Program-made: the position numbers and the translations under genes
Notes under the pieces: model-generated
The model's database searches: none
Told to the model about the DNA's origin: nothing
What the model saw: the letters and a program-made list of their open reading frames with translations, nothing else
DNA from: Tubulanus polymorphus
Lineage: Eukaryota > Nemertea > Palaeonemertea > Tubulaniformes > Tubulanidae
Assembly: GCF_964204645.1 (NCBI RefSeq)
Contig: NC_134028.1
Location: 14,621,263-14,685,262 of the forward strand
Reading direction: 5' to 3'
Length of the DNA stretch: 64,000 bases
In this document: piece after piece, positions 43,344 through 53,545 of the stretch
Numbering within the stretch: position 1 is the first letter of the stretch
How the letters are laid out: each line of letters starts with the position of its first letter

Positions 43344-44578
43344 TTGCATCTGCAATTATAACTATTATAGGATCAGCAATTGTTAAAGGCCGAGGAGCAG
43401 TATAAAAGCCCAATCAAAGATGTCAAAGATGGCAGTACCCATGAAGCAAGAGTGCAGTAGAGAGCTCCAACGGTTGAAACTAGAAATCTCCTATTTTCTC
43501 TGTCAGTTATCCGATTTTGACCCTCCTTTTTGTCAGACATATGTATTAATGTGTAATATATTCATTTCTGCAGTCAAAAATGTGTTTTAGGCCCTCCTCT
43601 ACGAGAAATTAAGCTTTTTAGTTGGTATTTCCTTCAAAATTTGAATCTTTGAATGACATAGAGGGAGGAGTTATCCGGTGAATTAGTATAGCTCACAGAG
43701 CACAGTAACAGTAATTTGATACCTATAGTCATCAGTATACATAAACAAAACATAGCCTCATTCATAGTACCAAAATTTGGCAACATCAAAACTTTTTCTA
43801 TGGTCAATGGATCAGTCTGAAATTTCGTACACTACTTTAGCTATCAACTATCAATGTTGTGTCCAAATTTCATCGAAATCGGATAAAAATTAATGATTTT
43901 CAAAAAATTTGAAATGTCTCTAAAATCTTTAATCTTGGCCCTATCTCTACAAAAAAAGATCGCTAGCATCAGATTTTCATTCCCACTATGACATTATTTA
44001 AAATTAGTTCAGAACTTAATATGAAAACTTTTATGAATTTGTCAAATTTAACTGTGTGTGACCTGCTTTTCTGTTGTGAGCCAACCTCGCTCACTCTAAA
44101 CATTATAAACAAGATACTGTAAAAGTAGGACGGCCGATCTCAAGTGTTTGCCACCCGGTTAACTAGCATCCATACTCCTCGGCCTTTAACGCTTTAGCAT
44201 TTACTGGTGGCGGGTATTTATTTAAGCATATTGATAAAAATAGTTCATTAGGAGAACAAAGAAGACATAACTTAGCATTAGAGAAATATTATAAAGCTGC
44301 AGAAGAATACAGAGAAAAGAGACAAAACTATATGGATTATATCAATAAAGAATTATACAATCAGCAAATTACACATTGAAAATCTCAATCAGTTGATGAA
44401 GATATGAGTTTATATAACGCAGTAACAAATAAAGAAAAATTACATCTATATCAACCTAAATTATCAGATTATTATGTATAATTTATGAACAGAAGAAATA
44501 TGAAATAACTTGGATTTTAGGTGGAACAGTTATTGTTATATTTGTGGCATATAAATTTACTAATTAATTATATATTAT
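43344..44578 (+). pseudogene. Polinton small membrane protein 2, block D, split by a MITE
   Basis: The start codon is TTG where block F has ATG. First part SAIITIIGSAIV to 43386, then a 799-bp TTAA-type MITE, then from 44186 ALAFTGGGYLFKHIDKNSSL and a long amphipathic helix (YYKAAEEYREKRQNYMDYIN, 44285-44347), LYNAVTNKEKLHLYQPKLSD, and a frameshifted C-terminal membrane helix. The helix-rich protein with two membrane segments and the LxxPKLSDxYxPSxEQKK pattern recurs in many invertebrate Polintons as I remember it; function unknown. Confidence 0.68.
43387..44185. mobile_element. TTAA-type MITE inserted in membrane protein 2
   Basis: A 799-bp non-coding insertion with TIRs AGGCCGAGGAG (left) and CTCCTCGGCCT (right), flanked by TTAA on both sides (43383-43386 and 44186-44189). 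Block F has a single GTTAAC at the equivalent uninterrupted site (53836-53841). TTAA duplications are characteristic of piggyBac- and Kolobok-type transposition. No transposase; non-autonomous. Confidence 0.88.
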
Positions 44579-44592
44579 TTTTTGTTAAATAA

Positions 44593-45006
44593 ATGGGCGA
44601 TAAAGTTGATAATAATGATATTATTCCTCATGATATAAATAAAACTAAATTAAAAATGTAGTTGGAAAAACAAATATTAGAATTTGAAAATGATTTAAAA
44701 GAAAAAATATTTAAAAATTAAAATTATATAATATTTTGTTATTAGTGGTTCGGTTACAATTAGTTCTGTTATAACATTTTTAGCAATATTCAGTCCATTA
44801 ACTCCTTTAGCTATATCAATTGGTATGTTAGGGTTAAGTTCAAGTGTTTTAACCGTTCAGAATTAAATATAAAAAGTAACAAAGAAAAAATAAAATGTAA
44901 TATAGAAATTAATAAATTAAAAAATACACTAGATTATATAATAAGTTTAAATGGTAATATAACAATTAAAGAACAAGATAAATTATTAAAAGAATTAATT
45001 ATTAAT
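44593..45006 (+). pseudogene. Polinton small membrane protein 3, block D
   Basis: GDKVDNNDIIPHDINKTKLK, stop, then EKQILEFENDLKEK, a frameshifted hydrophobic double segment (GSVTISSVITFLAIFSPLTP-like, then a second Gly-rich helix), and a charged tail EINKLKNTLDYIISLNGNIT. Two membrane helices in a hairpin with flanking coiled coil. Block F has the same gene at 54237-54654. Confidence 0.55.
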
Positions 45007-45019
45007 TTTTACTATATAA

Positions 45020-45285
45020 ATGGCAGATAGTTTTCCAAAAGCTTTCCAATATAATAAATCATTTAAATATAATATTCCTGCTATAGATTTTAATAAAAAT
45101 ATCACATATAGAAATGAAGTTTGAAATTCATTAATTAATTTAGATATTTATGTTACTGAAACTAATAATTTTAATATTAAAATGGAAAATTAATTTCATG
45201 TATATTTAATTAATTTAAAAAAAATGAAAGATGAAAAACAATGGTTATTTAAATCTAATATGAAGTATTGGCAGAACCAATTGGC
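45020..45285 (+). pseudogene. Polinton virion-type protein, N-terminal 90 codons, fused to the capsid protein
   Basis: ADSFPKAFQYNKSFKYNIPA, ITYRNEV, LINLDIYVTETNNF, then SNMKYWQNQL, matching 54671-54930 in block F with three stops in this copy. At 45270-45285 homology to that protein ends and the sequence continues as the major capsid protein in the same frame. So the rest of this gene and the first part of the capsid gene have been deleted. Confidence 0.62.
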
Positions 45286-45832
45286 AGAATTTTCATTATT
45301 ATATGATTTTATTGATAAATTTAAAACTGTTACTATTAGTGCAAATGATGAAATAATCAATGAGAATAATAACTTCCCAAGAAAATCTATTAAAGGTATA
45401 TTGATATTTATTACAATTGCAACATATTCTAATGGTGCAATACAAGTTGATGATTATAATAATCCTAAAATAACAAAAGTAGAAATAACTATCGAAGGTA
45501 TAGCAAATAAAATATTTTGCCAAGGAATGAGAATGATAGATCAGTGGCCAGAAATTAGAAAACATTTTGTGAATGAAAAAAATTTTTTCATCTGAAAATT
45601 GTTATATTAATCAAATTGATTATTATACCGGTAATAAATACGCATTATGGTTAGATTTTTGAACAACTGAAGATAATTTATTACATGGTTCTGGGTAGAA
45701 ATTACAGAACACTAAAGATGGAATACAATTATTCATGAAAAAGGAAGTTTAAATTTCAAAATGCACATTTATATCATATCTGACGCGCAATTAAATATTA
45801 TAAATTCTCAATTGAATAGTGTTATGTATTAA
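45286..45832 (+). pseudogene. Polinton major capsid protein (double jelly roll), C-terminal part
   Basis: Seen: FPRKSIKGILIFITIAT, ITKVEITIEGIANKIFCQGM, RMIDQWPEIRKHF. After a shift near 45590 comes QIDYYTGNKYALWLDF, TTEDNLLHGSG and a terminal MHIYIISDAQLNI with stop at 45830-45832. These are signatures of the second jelly-roll of Polinton capsid proteins, as I recall them. Stops at 45660 and 45697 and other changes disrupt it. The same C-terminal part occurs at 3123-3381. The N-terminal jelly roll is absent from the window. Confidence 0.75.
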
Positions 45833-45910
45833 AATTTTAATTTTAATAAAAAATTCTATAATAAATGGAAGGAGGAATATATGAAATACAAAGCCCAAGT
45901 GAACTGATAT

Positions 45911-45915
<5 letters not shown>

Positions 45916-45973
<58 letters not shown>
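45916..45973. repeat. (TA)n microsatellite in the zinc-finger gene
   Basis: About 29 TA units replacing the codons for the SDIYYMIPYDE region of the block A copy; probably grown from a short ATATAT run in the original gene. Confidence 0.95.
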
Positions 45974-45975
<2 letters not shown>

Positions 45976-46379
45976 CGTAATACCTTATGATGAATATAGT
46001 AAGTATTTTGGAGAATACTTTAATGAATTCAAATATAGAATAAGTAAAATAGATAAATAATAAAAGTGGTGTTGTTGATATTTTAAGTAATGAAATTGAT
46101 AATTATGTTATTCCTTCTACATCTAATAATGTTATACCTTTTACATCTGATAATGTTTTACCTTCTACATATGATAATGAAATTATATTAGATTATAGTG
46201 AAAATAGAAATTATTGTGGTTATTGTAAAGGTGAATTTTCAAACAGTCCATCAAATTGGAATAACCATATGAATACAGCTGTACATATTACTAATGTTAT
46301 AAAACGCGTTGGTTTAAGAGAATTTACAGAACACCCATTTAGATATGTAACAAAGTTTGTTTCAAATAATAAATTGCCC

Positions 46380-48703
46380 ATGGGCAAAGTGTGGTATACC
46401 TTGAAAGCTAGAGGTTGTTTGGAATAAGGGCATTGCTTGAAAAATCTTTTAAATTCGTGACTTCAAAGTTCTAGAAGTTTATATTGTATTTTATCTTTCT
46501 TAAAGAATTATTTTATAGTCAAACAAGACCAAAGATATACATTTGTTTGCGGTCCACGTCCAAAATTTTGTAGGGTACAGGTAGGCGCGGCAGGGAAACT
46601 ATTTTATATTTTCAAAAAAATATGTTTCACAATATGAAAAAATATTCAAATAAGGCCATCCCAAAATAATAGTCTGTTTGCCGTAACACCGACTCAACCT
46701 TTCATGACACTTTTCATGAGTCGGTAGGTAGGTAGAAATTTTATTTTACAAAATTTTTGGGCAACAAAAAAAAATTGCACCTTTGGGCTTTTTTACATGG
46801 AAACAATATCGCAAAAAATCATCTACGTTGTGCGCGGGAAATTTGTCTAATAGCGTAGAGTTCAAGAATTATTCCAAAATTATAACTTCGTCCAGAGTGT
46901 CATCTCTGTGTTAAAAATGAAACAGTACATTGAATATGTGCGCGCTTTTACGTTAAAGTCTATCCCAGTAGTTATGACCGCGGTGCATCAAAGAGTTGTT
47001 ACACTAACATATCAGGATCCCTGTGGTTTTTATCACTCAGCCTTACGAGTAATTGAGGTCAAGCGACTACTGCATTCAAGAGTGAATAATATACCATCAA
47101 CTGGCCATTCATTAAAGGATATAAAATTCCAATTTTTATAATTTTACAAAATCCTTTCTTGGATTTTTAGTTTCATTTTGGGAACAATCATGTCATGTGG
47201 CAAATTCAATCTGATTGATTTTGTACATCTATTAACTCCTCAGAGTGTGAGCATATATAATCTGGAATCATCTCATGAGTCGAGTGGTGTTGTTTTGCTT
47301 GAAACACCATCTAAATATAATCTTTCAACTTGGAAATTGGTTTTAACACTTCATAATGTAAACACTGACTTCAGCATCCAGCGAAAATATTCACTCTTGA
47401 ATGCAACAAGACTTCAAAACTGAATTTTCATTGCTTATTACTTCATTTTCTTGGATTAAGTGTGGAAAAGTTTTGCTCTTTATTCACTCTTGCCTGTAAC
47501 CATAGCAACAAGCAGCTGGGGTCCAGCGAGTCAGCGATGCTCATGGTGAGTTTGACCACTTAAAGCTGTCAGTATCAATTAAATTGTTGTTGATACTGGC
47601 TCTTTGAGAGTGAAATGCCGCGGTCATAACCACTGGGATAGACTTTACCAGCTTTAATATAGTCACTATTAGAATGAATGGCAGCTTATTGGAACGCTGC
47701 CAGTTTCCTAAGCCACATGTCAAGGCATGTTTTCACTTGAATTCAAACATACGTAGCTCATACGTCAAATAGTTTCCACTCGTACCTCTGAAGTCGGGTT
47801 GGTCGGGTTACGGCAAACAGACCATTATTTTGGGATGGCCTAAAATTCATATGATATCACATATCAGAGGGTGGCTGAATATCGGGTCTTGGAAACCTCT
47901 TCCAATGTTGGCCGCGGAAGCCAAAATACCGGTACAGAAGAAACCGGCTATTAGATCGTTTTAAATCCTGGAATTTACCAGTACAATTTTCAGACCTCAT
48001 AGTTTGCTGCTTAGTATTTTCAGGTCACAAGAAATTACAATTTATTACAAATTCTATCTAACAGAAAACACAGCGCTCATCTGCTACGATTATTCAGCCT
48101 ATTTTCATGTCGAACGTGCACGCGTTACAGCATCACCCTTAGTAGTGTACTGTACGAGCTTGTGTGTGTATCGTGTAGCACTCCGTGCGCACGTGGAGGC
48201 CTCGTGTAAGTAAATATTCGCTTACACCTCAATCAAAACAATCACCGGGTATTAAAATGAAACAATACCTATGGCGGATGTGTGAAATAATTACATCCTC
48301 ACCAGCAATGAGCATTTGAAATTAACACGTATACGGCACCTAGTCCAATGAAACGTACGCCATTCTATGGCTTTCCCATGATTATTTTAGTAGCGCCGGA
48401 ATTCCCCGTATATCCAAAAAAACAGCGAATCCCATTCGCTCGTAGAGACGACGCCCCCCAACCGAGCTCATTGCAATTTTATACGCGAGAGCTAAGAATT
48501 TTCCCGCCAAAAACAGTTTTTCGTAGAATTTTAACTCAGTTGACCATGTCATCGACGGAGGTTCGCCATGTCTCGCATCGATTATACGTCGTTTAAGCTG
48601 AGAACTAATGAAACAAATGCACACATAAAAAAACGTACCGCGATTTTACATGAATTGGCTCGATGCCAACATCATATCGCTGACAAAGGTAAACCAAAAA
48701 AGT
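46380..48703 (+). mobile_element. 1.6-kb dispersed repeat, copy 2, carrying a nested MITE
   Basis: Starts with the palindrome TTGCCCATGGGCAA (46380) and ends GGTAAACCAAAAAA at 48703, inside the zinc-finger gene. Homologous to the reverse complement of 3382-4940. Without the 690-bp MITE it is about 1.63 kb. A frame on the minus strand (48624-48382) is shared with copy 1 (plus strand 3457-3666): TWSTELKFYEKLFLAGKFLA followed by LAYK. The conserved piece looks like part of a former exon or promoter region, but no family is recognised. Confidence 0.72.
46956..47645. mobile_element. TA-type MITE nested in the 1.6-kb repeat
   Basis: A 690-bp insertion absent from copy 1 of the surrounding repeat. 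TIRs of 28 bp, AAGTCTATCCCAGTAGTTAT... left and its complement right with one mismatch. Flanked by TA on both sides (46954-46955 and 47646-47647). TA target and short TIRs point to the Tc1/mariner/pogo group. Non-coding. Confidence 0.88.
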
Positions 48704-48842
48704 AAGTGGTAAAGATTTATATGCAGATTTATTAGGCGAATTTTTATCAAAGGAACCTGAACTCAGTAAAGATGAATTAGATTTAACTGATGCTAATAGA
48801 ATATTAGGATCAAACATTGTAATTCAATATTAAGGTCAAACA

Positions 48843-49060
48843 CTAATGAGTAAGAGGATAAGGAAAATATAGTTACTGGAAAGCTTATTGATAATGAAGA
48901 TTATATAGATACAGATTGGATGAAACGGAAAGTAGTGACTATTGATGACCCGGTAGATAGGTTGAATAAAATGTTAGTCCGATGATGAATTGGAGGATGG
49001 TGATGAAAATGATGTTAGTTATTACAAACTCACATAATATATTAGTTGAAAATGAGTAAT
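48843..49060 (+). pseudogene. remnant of an acidic Polinton frame after the zinc-finger gene
   Basis: In two frames: KENIVTGKLIDNEDYIDTDW, MKRKVVTIDDPVDRLNKML, then SDDELEDGDENDVSYYKL. Acidic and AT-rich like neighbouring Polinton genes. It may be the start of the next gene or a spacer-derived frame; no family recognised. Confidence 0.4.
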
Positions 49061-49330
49061 TGTAATATGGCGTTTTCGTACCAGAGCACGAGGCACTAAC
49101 GAGAACGGTCGGCAGCGTTGTGCTATAAGAGTAGTACAGTGATTGCGCAACCAGCCATGCTCGGATAGATCGATGCAGTGAGGCATTGACGAGAACGGTT
49201 GATAGTGTATTTGCTATTTACAGGGGGAAGGTGACCGCGCTCAGATGATCCAGGTTTATTTAATTGTTTAATGAATTAAATTTTTTTTTTGCTTTTTTTA
49301 ATCGCCACAAGTAAATGTTTTCCCTTATAA
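49061..49330. other. non-Polinton insertion between blocks D and E
   Basis: About 270 bases of ordinary composition with two related halves (GAGGCACTAACGAGAACGGT at 49089 and GAGGCATTGACGAGAACGGT at 49181, a direct repeat about 92 bases apart). No coding content. It separates two Polinton copies that both lie in the plus orientation. Confidence 0.55.
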
Positions 49331-49340
49331 ATGGGAGATA

Positions 49341-50268
49341 GTGAGTACCAGACAGAAAACAATAATGTTAATAAAAAATCAATATTATTGTGCATATTGT
49401 AAAAAATTCATCGATAAATCTAATCATGAAAAAACTGCAAATCATATAAAAAATGTTATAGATTTTGAAACTCCAGAAAATTCCAATGAAAGAAAAGGAC
49501 GATTAGAAAATATGAATGTGGATGAAATAAAATGTGAAGTTTGTAACGAATTTGTAACAAAAAGGAATTATAAAAGACATCTCGAATCGCAAAACACAAA
49601 CAAAATTTAAGTAATAATGTTTTAGGAACAGATTATTTTGATGATAAACCTCAACAAGTAAAAAAACCAGTTTTAAAAACTAAATCTATTTCAAATAAAC
49701 CTTATATGGAAAATGTTAGAAATTATATCAATTCACTAGAAATAAAAGATGTAATTGAAATTTTAGAAACATTACGTAGTAAAATTGGTCCTGCAGCTAT
49801 TATATCTAGATTTTTTAAAGGTACCACAATAGAAGATTATAGTAAATTTATTGAAATAATGGAAAAAACAATGGACTTTATTACAGTGAATATCCAAAAA
49901 ATAGTATTTCTGGGAAAGTTAGTTTTATGAAATCAGGAGAAAAATGGATTATAATATTCAAAAACACTCTGAAGAAATAATTTCAAAAACACAAATAAAA
50001 GAGAAGTTAGAAAAAATATTCAATGAATTTAAACGAAAAATTGAAGAAAGATATTTTCAGGGTTCTGGCTTATCATTAAATGAAATTATATTTTTAGATT
50101 TAAATGTTTATAATACAAAAAGGAATAAAGCATCAAAAAGTAAAACAATGTTTAAAAATGATACAAACTTTACAACAGAAAAGGATATTAAAGCATCATC
50201 TTATATTAAATTACCAGTTACAACAAAAGCAGTAATAAATGTTAAAAAATAGGATAATAAATGTTTTC
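49341..50268 (+). pseudogene. Polinton DNA polymerase B, N-terminal region with zinc fingers (block E)
   Basis: Frames 49341-49610, 49610-49930 and 49944-50250 read as one broken coding stretch. First come two CxxC-H-H fingers (YYCAYCKKFIDKSNHEKTAN...H, then CEVCNEFVTKRNYKRHLESQ). Next is VRNYINSLEIKDVIEILETL. Then comes a block typical of the start of Polinton polymerases, ERYFQGSGLSLNEIIFLDLN and YNTKR, SSYIKLP and, after a stop at 50250-50252, the DNKCFLWSI motif (50253-50280). Right after that motif the sequence jumps to the intein, so the exonuclease and palm motifs up to motif C are deleted. Whether the zinc fingers belong to the polymerase or to a separate small gene is uncertain. Confidence 0.65.
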
Positions 50269-50280
50269 TATGGTCAATTA

Positions 50281-51201
50281 TTAGTTGTGGATGGAAAAAA
50301 TAAAAAGAATATTACTAGGCATAAAAGAAATAAGAAAATCTATAGAGTTAGAACTAAATTAGGGTTTGTAGATGTTACAGAAGATCATAGTTTAATTAAA
50401 CGAAATGGTGATGAAATAAAACCAACTGATGTAAAAATTAGAGATGAATTATTACACAAAAGATTTTTCCAAAGAATGGATCATATGTCATTTGATGAAA
50501 TAATTGATAATATTTATAATATGGAACCCAAAACATTAGAAGAAAAAGAATATTTTATTAAAGGATTTTTTATGGGTGATGGTTCAGCAGGTGTGTATAA
50601 TTATGTTAGTTGCAATAAATATTGTGGGTATTTATGTAATCAAGATTTGAAATTATTAGAAAGAATTAAGAAATATTGTGAAAAAGTTTACCCAAATAAA
50701 ACATTTAGAATCGTGGATATTATGAAATCATCAGCAGTTTATAGAATATACATGTATGTAAATAATCCAAAAGATTTTGCAATGAAATATAATGATGAAT
50801 TCTATATTCCTGCAATAGTTAAAAGTAATACTTCAACAAAAGAAAAGATAGTGCCAGATTGTGTATTAAATGCAAAATATAATTTAAGAAAATGGTTCTT
50901 CATTGGATTCTATGCCGCAGATGGTGCTAAAGATTTACGAGTTCTCCAGTAATAACATTTGCACAAAAAGGAAAAGTTGCTATATCAGGATTAAATATAT
51001 TATGCAATTCATTAGGTTTTAATGTGAATATTGCATTGATTAAGTCTAAACCAAATTGTTTCAATCTAAAGGCATGTAGAAAAAGAATTAACAGATGAAG
51101 TTAAAGATTTATTTGAAATATATAACCCAACAGATTATGTTTATGATTTATCAACTGAAGGTGGAACATTTAACTGTGGATTTCCATTAATTTTTCTCAA
51201 T
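50281..51201 (+). pseudogene. LAGLIDADG intein in the Polinton polymerase
   Basis: Protein-splicing element with an embedded homing endonuclease. Seen: the Hint block-B region RHKRNKKIYRVRT then FVDVTEDHSLIKRNGDEI (50365-50420); the first dodecapeptide YFIKGFFMGDGSAGVY (50550-50600); the second, WFFIGFYAADGAKDL (50894-50938). A frameshift near 50940 leads to SPVITFAQKGKVAISGLNIL, and another near 51075 to the block-F end TDYVYDLSTEGGTFNCG. The last residue is Asn (51199-51201) preceded by Leu where inteins normally have His. The next residue is Thr of TDAYILKIKT, the polymerase motif C. The N-terminal Cys block is lost in the deletion that also removed polymerase palm motifs. So this copy is dead, but the intein identity rests on five collinear motifs at a classical intein site (YGD/TDS). 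Confidence 0.85.
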
Positions 51202-51655
51202 ACGGATGCATACATACTAAAAATCAAGACAAATGACATAAAAAAAGACTTAAAAACATTAAAACATCATTTTGACTTTAGCAATTATCCAAAAGATCAT
51301 GAACTATTTAGCAATGATAATACAAAGCAGCCTGGTAAGTTTAAAGATGAACTGGGGGGTGATGAAATGATTGAATTTGTTGGGATAAGAAGTAAAATGT
51401 ATAGTTATAGAACAAAAGATCATGAAGCTAAAAAGTTAAAAGGAATAACAAAGCATGTGGTTGATAAACATATACAATGATATAAAGTGTTTATATAACT
51501 CAATTGTAATGAAACATAAAACGAATTGTTTAAGATCAGAAGATCACGAGATGTATATTAATGAAGTTGAAAAAAACTAGCTTAAATCCATTCGACGATA
51601 AAAGATATATTTTGGGTGATGGAATAAAAACATTACCTTATGGCCATTTAAAAAG
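51202..51655 (+). pseudogene. Polinton DNA polymerase B, C-terminal part (C-extein side)
   Basis: Starts at motif C as TDAYILKIKTNDI and continues collinearly with 27826-28300 of block C: LKTLKHHFDFSNYPKDHELF, KFKDELGGDEMIEFVGIRSK, YRTKDHEAKKLKGITK, stop at 51478-51480. Then in shifted frames KHKTNCLRSEDHEMYINEVE and SLNPFDDKRYILGDGIKTLP. The catalytic TDS reads TDA here, so one catalytic-motif residue is altered. Thumb region present; the last about 20 codons are missing. Confidence 0.82.
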
Positions 51656-51659
51656 AAAA

Positions 51660-52866
51660 TCAATATCATCATACTCGAAATCACTATTCTTCATTTTCAT
51701 TTAATTGTTTAGGTTCCTTCATTTCATTTTTCTCATTTAAATAAAGTTCTATATTATTCCACATTTCATCTAGCTCTCTTTGTTTCTTTTTGTTCGTTAA
51801 TTCATCTAATGGAATTATAATATAATCAATCAAAGGAATCATAATTAATTGAATCTGTTATTTTATTATCCACATGATATTTTAATATGTTTGTGAATGT
51901 TTCTTTTATATTTTTCATATCTTCTTCTGTTAATTTAGGTTTTTTATAATAATCGTTAAATAATAAATATAAATACATTTTCTTTTCTTTTGTGTTAAAT
52001 GTTGATGGAATAATTGTTTTTATTATATCTTTTTTAGTTATTTCCCCATTTTTATTTTCTATCATTTTCATTTTTTTAAGCCATTGCTTATATTCTGGTG
52101 TATGATCTTCCATTATTTTAAAAATTTCATCTAGATATTTTAATTTTGTCTCTATAAGAATATCTCCTAGTTTTTTCATCACCCCATAAATTTTTTTGCC
52201 ATCCACATTCATTACAAAATATCACAGGATCTTCTTGTCTTAAGTACACATAAATACATTGTGGGCATTTCTTGGCAATAGATCTTCATTAAGTTTTTGG
52301 TATTTTCTTACACGTTTTCTTTATGTTTTATTATTTTATTATGTAGATTTGAATTACTTGTTGTAATAATCAATTTACAATATTTGCAATAATATGTTTT
52401 TCTTACTAATTCATTATATTGTTTTTCTAACTGTTCAAGTGTTTCTTCATTATCTGGTAATGTTTTCTCGTATTTCATTTTTTCTAATATATTATTTTTT
52501 CTTTCATTGAATTCTGCTTCAAATTTATTAGAAATTTTATCTATATGTGCTTTACGAAATTGATGATTTTCCCAATCTTCTATTTTTTCAGGGCTATATT
52601 TTATTCGACAAGGCTCACAGAAATGATCTTTTATATTATTCTTGTCATCGAATAAGAAAGGTCTTTTCCAAATAATTTCAGGTTCAGTTTCAACAGAATT
52701 ATTATTACTTTCGTTACCATCAACATTAACCGTTGAGTTATTTATTTTACACTTCTCTGAATGTTTTTTAACATAATTTCTTGAGAATAATTTATTACAA
52801 TTTGGGCAGTTTATTTTAGGGGGTTTATAATTTTTATCATTTTTTTCATATGTCGAGCCATTTTAC
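51660..52866 (-). pseudogene. Polinton multi-zinc-finger protein gene (minus strand)
   Basis: Minus-strand frames read as one protein. Starting at about 52860: an N-terminal C2HC finger CPNCNKLFSRNYVKKHSEKC; an acidic Asn-rich linker; a second finger CEPCRIKYSPEKIEDWENHQ...H; a helical region; a third CKYCKLIITTSNSNLHNKII...H. After a frameshift near 52325 comes a zinc-ribbon-like CPQC...CNECGW, then the frame 52212-51826 (KYLDEIFKIMEDHTPEYKQW, KKMYLYLLFNDYYKKPKLTE), and a shifted acidic tail to about 51660. AT-rich and flanked by Polinton DNA on both sides, so probably an element gene, but its position in the intact element is not known. Its start abuts the truncated capsid-like gene of block F, implying another rearrangement. 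Function unknown; nucleic-acid binding likely. Confidence 0.55.
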
Positions 52867-52884
52867 TTTTTCTTTGAAGTTCAC

Positions 52885-53173
52885 ACACTTTTTTACACAC
52901 TTTTATATTTATTGCAATTTAATTGATCATACAAAAACATTTGAAGCAACTAAAGGTACAATTTGTAATTCTGGTTTATTAACTATTTACCATAAAAAAA
53001 ATGTTAAACAATTCGGTACACAAATCAATTATAATTTAGCTGAGTGCGATCTTAAGCCTTGTATTTCACAATTTAATAATTTCAGATTAGAAGTAAGAAA
53101 TCATAATGGATACTTAATTGATTTAAATAATTTTCCTGTAATTTATGAATTAGTTACAAGATGTAAAGAATAA
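52885..53173 (+). pseudogene. Polinton capsid-like gene, 3' half (block F)
   Basis: Begins abruptly at THFYIYCNLIDHTKTFEATK and runs to the NHNGYLIDLNNFPVIYELVT end with stop 53171-53173. It is homologous to the ends of the genes at 28753-30751 and 41985-42726. The 5' half and the preceding small gene are missing; the break lies near 52885. Confidence 0.7.
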
Positions 53174-53189
53174 TTTTTTCACTATAAAA

Positions 53190-53545
53190 ATGAATATAAC
53201 TGTTGGACCGAGTATATGTTTTGAATTTGATTTTAAACGTGAGAAAGAAATGAAATTTGATATTAATAATGTAGTTACACATATTAGAAATATTGCATTT
53301 TCTAATGAAACAACATTTGATTTTGAAAAAACAATAGATAAAGAAACTTTTAATGTAGAAAAGATTACCGATTTAATTAGAGAGTCTTAAAGATTTTATG
53401 AATTAGATGCAAATTTTATCATCGATGATATTAAAAAATAATAATTGAAATATATACAAATGAAACTAGTAATGAAATAAATGTTGAAATAATTATAACT
53501 AAGTTTACTAAATATTTTGAAGATAGTATTTTTTTTTCTAAAGAA
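53190..53545 (+). pseudogene. Polinton gene of unknown function, block F
   Basis: Best preserved start of the three copies: NITVGPSICFEFDFKREKEM, VVTHIRNIAFSNETTFDFEK, EKITDLIRES, then a single-base loss near 53388 and RFYELDANFIIDDIKK. The acidic C-terminal part is degraded further by a stop at about 53440. Confidence 0.6.

Larger units (their letters stand above)
45865..48833 (+). pseudogene. Polinton zinc-finger protein gene, block D, split by the 1.6-kb repeat
   Basis: MEGGIYEIQSPSE start 33 bases after the capsid stop. A (TA)n expansion at 45916-45973 follows. Then YVIPYDEYSKYFGEYFNEFK, the NVIP(S/F)TS(D/N) tandem repeat, the finger CGYCKGEFSNSPSNWNNHMN...H, and FRYVTKFVSNNK. The 1.6-kb repeat plus MITE intervene (46380-48703), and the gene resumes with GKDLYADLLGEFLSKEPELS to the DLTDANRILGSNIVIQY end. 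Frameshift near 46056. It shows the full C-terminus lost from the block A copy. Confidence 0.7.

Noticed and set aside
46908-47423. Two plus-strand frames of about 80 codons
   Set aside because: They lie within a TA-type MITE and show no family resemblance.
50281-51201. Hedgehog-type Hint domain or free-standing homing endonuclease
   Set aside because: The Hint and dodecapeptide blocks are collinear with polymerase motif C in one reading order and abut it at a classical intein site; nothing Hedgehog-like precedes it.
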